This document shows, one piece after another, positions 16,864-25,400 of a stretch of 64,000 nt of DNA. Source of the DNA: Thalassotalea_H sp040779345. GTDB taxonomy: Bacteria; Pseudomonadota; Gammaproteobacteria; Enterobacterales; Alteromonadaceae. The position numbers and the translations under genes are program-made. The DNA is taken from contig JBFONU010000012.1 of the NCBI GenBank assembly GCA_040779345.1, forward strand, positions 62,001 to 126,000, in the 5' to 3' direction. Every line of letters begins with the position of its first letter. Position 1 is the stretch's first letter. The notes under the pieces are model-generated. The model searched no databases and was not told the origin of the DNA. It saw nothing but the letters and a program-made list of their open reading frames with translations.

Positions 16864-18606
16864 ATGATGACACCATCAGGTAAAGAAAATATTAAATTAG
16901 CACTTGTTGTTGATGACTCGGCAATGCAATGCAGAGTGTTAAGTATTTTGTTAAAGGAAGAAGGTTATCGCGTTTTTACCGCTAACGATGGTGCGCGTGG
17001 TGTCGCGATGTATATAAAATATCAACCTGATTTAGTCCTTATGGACATTAATATGCCAATCATGAATGGCTACGAAGCAGCACGAAAAATTAAAAGCCTT
17101 TCGACAAAGAATAGTTTATGTCCGTTGATATTTATTACCAGCATGGATACCGATCAAGCGTTTATTGAAAGTATTGACGCAGGCGGAGATGGAATACTGG
17201 TAAGGCCTTTTTCGCCGGAAGTCTTTAAGGCTAAAATTAAATCAATTCAACGTATCAGTGACTTATATGGGACAATAAAGGAATTACAACAAGAGCAACA
17301 AAAGGATGCCGAACTAGCTGAACAATTAATGGCTGTGGTTATTGAATCGCGTAACTACGCATTAGATAAAATAGGCATAGTGAAAAAACCAGCAGCCCTT
17401 TTTAGTGGTGACATACAGCTAACTGCATTGAGCCCCAATGGAGATGTTAATGTACTACTAGGCGACTTTACAGGCCATGGATTACGTTCATCTATTGGTG
17501 CAATACCTCTAGCTGAAACATTCAGAGCCATGACAAAGAAAGGTTTCTCGCTTTTTGAAATTATTAACCAAATTAATCAACAACTATATCATCTATTACC
17601 CCCTGATTTATTTTTAGCCGCTGGTTTTGTGACGGTTTCTAGTCATGATGAAACGGCTTATGTGTTTAATGCCGGCTTACCCGATACGTATTTTTTTGAT
17701 GTTAATGGTCAAATTAAACATAAAATTGAGTCTTGTCATCCTCCCATTGGTGTTCTGCCACAACTGATTGAAGATATTGGCTTGACTGTTATCAAGGTCT
17801 CACCAGATGATCGAATTGTTTTAATAAGTGATGGAATTGTCGAAGCACGAAATGAAGAGGGCGAAATGTATGATTTTGAACGATTTGAAAATGCAGCTAA
17901 ATTAGGTGTCGTTGAAAAAAATATTAGTCACACAGTCTTAAAGAGTGTCAATGATTTTTGTCAAGGTATGCCCCAAGAAGATGACATTTCATTAATTGAT
18001 TTACCCTGTGATGGTTGGCAACAAACATTTGTTATTAATACCACCAACGATGGTGTTGTCCATAATCTAATGGATGGACTCACTGTGCAAGAATATAATG
18101 CGTTACCTGCTGCTTGGCGTTGGGAGTTAGGGTTAACCGGCGAGCGATTATCACATGTTAATCCTATTCCTATGGCCATGAATCAAATACAAGAGATCGA
18201 AGGTCATTCAGAGCATTGGCAAAGTTTATTTACTATTTTAACTGAGCTATTTGTTAATGCGTTAGATCACGGTGTTCTTGGTTTAAGTTCAAACTTAAAA
18301 CATTCTGCAGAAGGGTTTGCTGAATACTATAGTGAAAGAGAAAAGCGACTAAAGAGTTTAAAGTCAGGTTTTGTTGATATCTACCTATCTTATTATCCAA
18401 TGGATAACGGCGGAAGAATAAAGGTAAAAATAAAAGATAGTGGAAAAGGTTTTGATTGTAAAAAAACGAAGAAGAAAAGAGTAGAACCCGAAGGGGAGGT
18501 TCAACTGAGTGGTCGAGGGATCGAGCTGGTTGAACAATTATGCGAAAGTTTAACGTATTACGATAAAGGGACTGTGGTAGAAGCAGAGTACATTTGGACC
18601 TCATAA
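16864..18606 (+). CDS. response regulator with PP2C-type phosphatase and GHKL kinase domains (HsbR/CrsR-like)
   Basis: A 580-residue three-domain regulator. The receiver (about 10-135) has D61 in VLMDINMP. The SpoIIE/PP2C phosphatase (165-395) has metal-binding acids in FSGDIQ (D183), GDFTGHG, ISDGIVEA and EDDISLI. The C-terminal RsbW-like ATPase (435-578) has N465 in ELFVNALDHG, then DSGKGFD and GRGIELVEQL. It should phosphorylate and dephosphorylate the STAS protein encoded just upstream, with the balance set by receiver phosphorylation. Start codons at 16864 and 16867 are both possible. The receiver could take phosphate from CheA or from the hybrid kinases downstream. Confidence 0.92.
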   Translation: MMTPSGKENIKLALVVDDSAMQCRVLSILLKEEGYRVFTANDGARGVAMYIKYQPDLVLMDINMPIMNGYEAARKIKSLSTKNSLCPLIFITSMDTDQAFIESIDAGGDGILVRPFSPEVFKAKIKSIQRISDLYGTIKELQQEQQKDAELAEQLMAVVIESRNYALDKIGIVKKPAALFSGDIQLTALSPNGDVNVLLGDFTGHGLRSSIGAIPLAETFRAMTKKGFSLFEIINQINQQLYHLLPPDLFLAAGFVTVSSHDETAYVFNAGLPDTYFFDVNGQIKHKIESCHPPIGVLPQLIEDIGLTVIKVSPDDRIVLISDGIVEARNEEGEMYDFERFENAAKLGVVEKNISHTVLKSVNDFCQGMPQEDDISLIDLPCDGWQQTFVINTTNDGVVHNLMDGLTVQEYNALPAAWRWELGLTGERLSHVNPIPMAMNQIQEIEGHSEHWQSLFTILTELFVNALDHGVLGLSSNLKHSAEGFAEYYSEREKRLKSLKSGFVDIYLSYYPMDNGGRIKVKIKDSGKGFDCKKTKKKRVEPEGEVQLSGRGIELVEQLCESLTYYDKGTVVEAEYIWTS

Positions 18607-18694
18607 CGATCACAGTTATTGCGTTTTATAGTAAATAGAGAAAGTTTATGTTGAATAAAATTAATCATCTTGTATCGAAAGGGAAATTGTAAAA

Positions 18695-19855
18695 ATGTCT
18701 AAGCCAAATTTATTAATTATTGATGATGATAGTAGTTATTTAGAACTATTGGCTGAGGCTTTAGAGCATCAGTTTGTTGTGTATTGCGCAGATAATTTAG
18801 ACGCTGCAGAGGAGCATATTTCAAAAGTAGAGCACTTTGATATTGCGCTTGTTGATGAAAATATTGGCGATGAAAAAGGCTCAAACTGGATAAAACAAAA
18901 AGTTGAACAAGAAAATGTAGCGACTTCTTTTGTTTTATACTCTGGATTAGCGACCGAAGATGCAATATTAAAAGGTTTAGAGTGTGGGGCGGATGACTTT
19001 TTAGCAAAGCCCATCTCACTGCTTGCTTTAAATAGTAAATTAGAAAAACTGATTGCCTATCAAAGTCAAATACATCAATTTGAAAACGAAATTAACTCTA
19101 AAGATCGTGTGATTAATGTTTCGATGGCGCAAGCTTCAAAATATGGCAGCTGTATGCAGCTAACCTCTCGATTAAATAGCTGTTTTACCATAGATAAGAT
19201 TAGGGATGAGGTATTTTCTTATCTCTATAACATGAACTTACAAGGGTGCATTGCCTTTTATCCATTAAATGAGCCTTCGGTTTTCTATAGTTCTAAAAAT
19301 GGCTTTTGCTCCCCAGTTGAAAAAGGTGTTATTGAATTATTAAAAGTAAAGCCAAGGTTGTACAGGTTTGGCACAAGAACAATATTTAACCACTCCCTTG
19401 TCTCAATTTTAATTTTGAACCTTGAAGAAGGGGCTATCGACACGGACATTTATATTGATGCGCTAGCTTCTGTTATTGAATGTATTGGCGCGAGAATGGA
19501 GTTTATCACCTATAAAAATTCTTTAGTCAGTGTGCAAGAACAAATTCAACAAGCCGTCAGTAAAACTAAAACAATGATCGAAATATCCAAACATCATCAA
19601 CAAGAAGTGATGAATGAAATTGTACAAAATATGGGGATGAGTTTTCATGTATTAGATATGACTATAGAGCAGGAAGAATACTTAACAAATTTGGTTCATA
19701 ATGCGTTAAGAAAGCATAGTCAGGATGATGTTATGTTCATGGAAGTTACGGATTTATTAGATAAAGCGCTTGATAACGTTGATGAGTTAAAGTCATTGAA
19801 CACGCTGCAAAGTGATATAGAAGAAGAGTTAGACGATGAGGATGAACTCTTTTGA
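18695..19855 (+). CDS. response regulator with uncharacterised C-terminal region and -DEDELF tail
   Basis: A 386-residue protein. The receiver domain (1-125) has the acid cluster IIDDDSS, an acceptor Asp in ALVDENIGDE and Lys in LAKPIS. Residues 125-345 match no family I recognise: a coiled-coil linker (about 110-135), a mixed alpha/beta part with several Cys, and a second helical stretch. The C-terminus is highly acidic (DIEEELDDEDELF) and ends like CheD and the MCP-like protein. Its stop overlaps the TTG start of the next kinase gene, suggesting a kinase-regulator pair. Confidence 0.82.
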   Translation: MSKPNLLIIDDDSSYLELLAEALEHQFVVYCADNLDAAEEHISKVEHFDIALVDENIGDEKGSNWIKQKVEQENVATSFVLYSGLATEDAILKGLECGADDFLAKPISLLALNSKLEKLIAYQSQIHQFENEINSKDRVINVSMAQASKYGSCMQLTSRLNSCFTIDKIRDEVFSYLYNMNLQGCIAFYPLNEPSVFYSSKNGFCSPVEKGVIELLKVKPRLYRFGTRTIFNHSLVSILILNLEEGAIDTDIYIDALASVIECIGARMEFITYKNSLVSVQEQIQQAVSKTKTMIEISKHHQQEVMNEIVQNMGMSFHVLDMTIEQEEYLTNLVHNALRKHSQDDVMFMEVTDLLDKALDNVDELKSLNTLQSDIEEELDDEDELF

Positions 19856-22380
19856 ATTTACCTCCCAACGATATCCAGTTAAATAATATTCCCTATTCAG
19901 TCATTCTCATTGATTTTAATGGGGGAATTGTTTCATGTAATCAATGCGCTGAGAACTTAACGGGATATACAGCGGCTGAGCTTATCGGTGAGAAGGTTGA
20001 ATTACTGATCCCAGATGAATTGGTGGAATCGCATGTTTGCCAACGTACTAGCTATAAAAAGGGGACCGGGCTACTTTCGTCAACTAGAAATATTCAAATC
20101 ATAAATAAATTAAAACAACGTATTAACTGCTCAATCAAAATTACTGAAAATGATCAGGGGTATATTGCATTTATTGAAGAGTCGAAAGAAGGGGCGACAA
20201 GTACATTTTTACATTCATCGCAAAGCGCTCACAAAATGCTTAGTGGCATAGATGAAGCCTTTTGGGAGTGGAATATTGAGCTTGATATTATTAAATACTC
20301 AGCTCAAACAATGTCATTATTAGGCTATGATGCCGAAGCATTTACTGGGCCTACTTCTTTTTGGGAAGGGCATATTTCTGATCAATACCTAGAAAAGGTA
20401 TATCAACAAGTCGGTCAACATTTTGCTGGTAATATCCCTTGTTTTAATCCCACGGTGCCATTGACGACCAAGCAAGGTGTTCGAAAATGGGTGACGATTG
20501 TTGGCAAAGTGTTTGAGTATAAAAATGGTCAGCCATATAAAATGTTTGGCTCTATTAAAGACATTACTGAATCACAAAACTTAATTACCAAGTTAAAAAA
20601 ACAAAATGGTTATTTACATTTGGCTGAGAAGTTAAGTGCTTCGGGGCATTGGCAAATTGACCTGAAAAACAATCAACTGTATTGGTCGGCAGGGATCTAC
20701 CATATTCATGGAGTTAAACCTAAGAACTATCAACCAACAGTAGAAACGGCAATTGATTTTTATCTCGATAGTGAGAAAGATAAAATTAAAGCTTATCTAG
20801 CGAGTGCCATTGAGAACAAAAAAGGCTTTCATTATAAAAGTGTCATTAATCATGCACGAGGTAAACAAGTAAAAGTTGAATCATTAGGGGAAGTAGAGCT
20901 TAACTCTGTTGGTGAAGTCATTGGTATTTTTGGTGTTTTTCGTGATATTACCAAATCAGAAGATTTATTTGAAAAGCTAAAACTGTTGGCAATGGTGAAT
21001 TACACCATTAAGGTACCGATATTCTTTATTAATGATAATGATAATGTTGTTTATCAAGATTTGTCCCCTCAAATGGGTAATGAGAACGCTGTTTTATTTA
21101 ATTACATAAACTTCAGTATCAAAGATTATTTAAAATTTAAACGTATCGCTAAAGAAAAAGGGCAATTAAAACAGTCCAATATTAGCTTTGATAAATATAT
21201 TAGTGTATTTGATTTATCCATTACCTATGAGCCCGATGAGGGGATATATATTTGGATTGTAGAGAATGTCACTGAAAAATTTCGAAAAGAACAGCAGCAA
21301 ATCATTAGTAATCGTCTTGCTTTATTAGGTAATACATTTGGTAATGTCTCCCATGACATTAATAATGTCTTAGGTGTTGCATTAGGTGCGACAGAGATGT
21401 TGGAATTAAAGTTTGCTCAAGGTGAGAAAAATATCTCAAGTTATATTGAGCGAGTAAAAAATGCCATTGATAAAGGAAAAAGTGTCACGGAACGGTTATT
21501 GGCTTTTACGCGTAAACCGACGGTAAAAGTGGTTGAATTTGATCCGATCCAAGACATCAAAGACAATCAGTATTTATTCAAGCAACTATTGTTAAGTACG
21601 ATTAAGTTTACTTTAAAATTCGATGATATCGCTTGTTTAATCAAATTCCCGCAAGGGGAGTTCATCAATATTTTATTGAATCTAATTTTAAATGCTCAAG
21701 ATGCCATTAGAGAAAATAGCTTGATCGGAAAAATTGAAATGTCGGCCAATATTAGCAGTGATGGAAAGCTAGAAATTCATGTCAAAGATAGTGGTATAGG
21801 CATAAAAAGTGAAAACTTATCTAAAATATTTGATCCTTTCTATAGTAGTAAGTCCGTCAATAAAGGCAATGGTATTGGTTTAGCAAATGTTTATAGTACG
21901 ATTTATAAACATAATGGCGAGATCCAAGTGGCGGGTGAGAGTGACTTTGGCGGGGCCGAATTTACCTTGGTTTTTCAATGTAGACTATTAGAACAAAATA
22001 TTCCCGCCAAATTAAATAAAAAAAATAACTTAGCCATTAAAGGACAATCGATATTAATTTTAGATGATGAAACCAGTATTGCTGAGTTTGTCGCCTTGTT
22101 TCTAGAAAGTGAAGGAGCAATAACCCACCATGTGACTAGCAAAATTGGCTTAACTGATATGCTTGAATCTGAGCATGATTTTGATGTATTTATCACCGAT
22201 ATGATATTACCTGATATTTCAGGAAGAGAAGCGACAAACTTAGTGTTAGCAAAGTATCCTGATATAAAAGTATATTCAATGAGTGGGTATATTGCTGAAG
22301 AAGATAATAAATGGCACTACCCGGTACTAAGAAAACCATTTAATTCAAAAGAGTTAGCTGAATTTATAAAAAATAATTAA
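19852..22380 (+). CDS. soluble PAS-containing hybrid histidine kinase with C-terminal receiver
   Basis: An 842-residue kinase with no membrane segment. PAS-like domains lie at about 8-115, 130-245, 255-370 and probably 380-480, followed by HisKA with H501 (NVSHDINN), HATPase (LNLILNAQDAI, DSGIGI, GNGIGLANVY) and a receiver with D783 (FITDMILPD). The start is TTG at 19852, the only good initiator before the first PAS domain; it overlaps the upstream stop by 3 bases, with gagg about 10 bases before it. The first PAS has a FixL-like LIPDELVESH segment. It probably phosphorylates the upstream regulator, or signals through its own receiver. Confidence 0.88.
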   Translation: MNLPPNDIQLNNIPYSVILIDFNGGIVSCNQCAENLTGYTAAELIGEKVELLIPDELVESHVCQRTSYKKGTGLLSSTRNIQIINKLKQRINCSIKITENDQGYIAFIEESKEGATSTFLHSSQSAHKMLSGIDEAFWEWNIELDIIKYSAQTMSLLGYDAEAFTGPTSFWEGHISDQYLEKVYQQVGQHFAGNIPCFNPTVPLTTKQGVRKWVTIVGKVFEYKNGQPYKMFGSIKDITESQNLITKLKKQNGYLHLAEKLSASGHWQIDLKNNQLYWSAGIYHIHGVKPKNYQPTVETAIDFYLDSEKDKIKAYLASAIENKKGFHYKSVINHARGKQVKVESLGEVELNSVGEVIGIFGVFRDITKSEDLFEKLKLLAMVNYTIKVPIFFINDNDNVVYQDLSPQMGNENAVLFNYINFSIKDYLKFKRIAKEKGQLKQSNISFDKYISVFDLSITYEPDEGIYIWIVENVTEKFRKEQQQIISNRLALLGNTFGNVSHDINNVLGVALGATEMLELKFAQGEKNISSYIERVKNAIDKGKSVTERLLAFTRKPTVKVVEFDPIQDIKDNQYLFKQLLLSTIKFTLKFDDIACLIKFPQGEFINILLNLILNAQDAIRENSLIGKIEMSANISSDGKLEIHVKDSGIGIKSENLSKIFDPFYSSKSVNKGNGIGLANVYSTIYKHNGEIQVAGESDFGGAEFTLVFQCRLLEQNIPAKLNKKNNLAIKGQSILILDDETSIAEFVALFLESEGAITHHVTSKIGLTDMLESEHDFDVFITDMILPDISGREATNLVLAKYPDIKVYSMSGYIAEEDNKWHYPVLRKPFNSKELAEFIKNN

Positions 22381-22419
22381 TGCTCATTAAGAGAAAGTCA
22401 TTTTAGGGTTTCGGAATTA

Positions 22420-25400
22420 ATGCAAAAAAACAATCAATATGGCACTAAACCTTTTACAAAACATAGACTGATTACTTTAACAATAATCATCTGTATTTGT
22501 TTAAGCCCATTAGTATTGAGTTTTTTGGCTATTGATTTTTCTTCTGTTGTCACCCCATTAACCAATGAAAGCCTAATAAATAATCAGCTTGATGATTCAT
22601 CTTTGTTGATGAGTGTTTATGGCGACTTGCACCATGCTCTACTTGAATGGAGTGCCATCGGTTTAGCGTTGATTACAGCGCTATTATCCTTCTTTCATTA
22701 TCGGGCAAAGCAAGACGTTACTATACCTATTATTGGTATAGCATTATTAAGTGTTGGTTTCGTTGATATTTTTCATACCTTAGCGGCAACAAAAGTTATT
22801 TTTGCTAATGCACCAAACAGCGAATTCATACCATTTTCCTGGGTCTTATCTCGATTATTTGCTGCAATGTTGATGCTAATGGCGGTCAGCCTTTGCTTCT
22901 GGCTATCGAGAAAATTTAATCAGCGGTTAAGCGTTAATCAACAAACTAGATTGCTAGTTGTCTTCAGCATCATTTTAGCGCTGCTCGTTTTCGTCACCAT
23001 TTATATAGCTATATCAAGTTCATCACTCCCTCAAACGGTGTTTGCCAATGCCTTTATATCTAGACCTTATGATATTTTGCCATTAGCGCTCTTTTTTTGC
23101 ACAGGGGCTATTGCTTGGTTGTGGTTTTATGACGATTATTCAGCCCTTCGTTTGGCACTATTTCTGAGTATACTCCCCCAAATAGTTACTCAGTTACATA
23201 TGGGCTTTGGTTCCATTGCCTTGTTTGATCACCATTTCAATGTTGCACATTTTTTTAAAATAATTTCTACTGGTATTGTGTTAATTGGTTTGTTGGTTGA
23301 TTTACCCGTTCAGGAAAGTACGAGCCGCACACAAGGCGTTATTGATGATAATACTCAACAATTTAATGATAAAAACCTAGCTATCACTCATAAAGTCGAT
23401 TTAGGAAAGGTGAAATGGCCATTAGCCCTAAAAATACCTTTAGCAGGTTTTCTCTTTTCTTTTGTCATATTGTTAACGATCGCTTTTACTTTTTATATCG
23501 AGAGTTATCAGCTTGTAAAAGATAAAGAAATGAGAGAGTTGTCTCTAGAGGCAGAAATAGTTAAACCTTTGTTTAGTGAGTTCTACCGACAAAGTTCTCG
23601 TGATGTCTCTTTCTTGCAAGCCACACCGCCTATCGAAGGAATTATCAAGGCTAAACAGGCAAATTCTGAGGCACTTTTTTCGATATGGCGCCAAAGGCTA
23701 AATTCTATTTTTATTGAGTTATTAAAAACAAAACCACATTATAAAAGAATGAGTTACATCACTATTTCGAGCTCTAATGATGTTTTGGTCAGTGCGGTAA
23801 GAGAAAACGATAAGGTGATAAACTTAACAAAAGATAAGCTAATTAAGGGGATTGAATTAACGGATCTAAAGCCGATGTTAACTCAACAAACGTCTGCTAT
23901 GTATTTCTCCAAAATAATCAGAAGATCATCCGATACTAATGACATTAACAGATTGTCTTCTAACGCTTCATATTTTGTCGCTTCCCCTGTATTTGAGCCT
24001 CAAAGTAATGAGCTTTTCGGTATTATTGCCATCGAAGTCAACTTATCAAGTTATATTAGCGAGCTTAAAAAGCAATCACTAAAAGATATAATTTTCTATA
24101 TCGCCAATGAGCAAGGAGATATTTTATATTGTCCTAGAGATGTCGCCAAGTGTTCGACGACAGAAACCTTTATTGCCCATTTTCCTCAACTAGCACCTGT
24201 GATATCAACTAATAAAGAAACAGCTCAGTTATATGATTTTAATAAGGAAAAGTCTGATAATAGTTTGGCGTTTTATTCAAAAATGAATTTTGAATTTAAT
24301 CAGCAAATCCCTAGTCTACATTTGTTAATAGAAAACCAACAAGATGATTTATTGTTTGCCGTAAAAAATATGCGTTTTAGAGCCATTCTTCTTAGCTTAT
24401 CATTAGCCTTGTTAAGTTTGGTTATTTCTATCTTTGCCGCAAGAAAGTTAACACGTTCATTGTCAACGATGAGGCAAAGTTTATTTAGTTTTGAAAATAA
24501 AGGAGAAATAGGTGATTTACCGACCTCAGAAACCGATGAAATTGGTCTGCTAGCCCGTAGTTTTCATAACTTATTTGTCACTATTGAGCACAAATCTTCA
24601 GAGCTGGAACTCGTCGCAACCCAAGCTCATAGCGCAACATTGAAACTTCAAGCCATATTAAATTCAATTGTTGATGCGGTCATTACCATCAATACCCAAG
24701 GCGAAATTTTAGCGTTCAATAAAGCCGCTAGAAAAATGTTTGGCTATAAAGAAGAAGAAGTGCTTCATCAAAATATTGAAATACTAATGCCTGTTGAATT
24801 TGCCAAACATCATAATAGCTATCTCGATAATTTTTTAAAAACAGGGAAAAGCAAAGTCTTTGGTATTGGGCGTGAATTACCGGCTTTAAGATCTGATGGG
24901 GAGGTTTTCCCTATGTTATTAAGTATTAGTGAAGTCATTACCGATGATGGAAAAATTTTTACAGGTTTGATCCGTGACATTACTGAAAATAAACTTTTGG
25001 ATGCTGAAAAAAAACGTATTTTGAATGAGACCAAAAATGCGGCTTGGCGACTAAATTTTGCGTTATCAGCCCCTAAAATTGGTGTTTGGGATTTAGACTT
25101 GTCTAGTAAGCATATCCTTTGGGATGAAAGAATGTACAAATTATTTGATACTTCTCCTGAATCCAATATTACCCCAAAAGATATTTGGTTAGAGAAAATA
25201 CATCCAGAAGATGTTGAGCATGTTGAAGCGCTTTTAGCAAAATCGATATTATCAGGTAAAGAAATTCATTATCAACATCGTATTATCACCTCGAACAACC
25301 AAATCAAGTACATTGAAGCTCATGCTCAAGTTATGTTTGATGATAGAGGGGAAAGAACACGCGTTGTTGGGACTTATCGCGATAATACTGAGCAACAACA

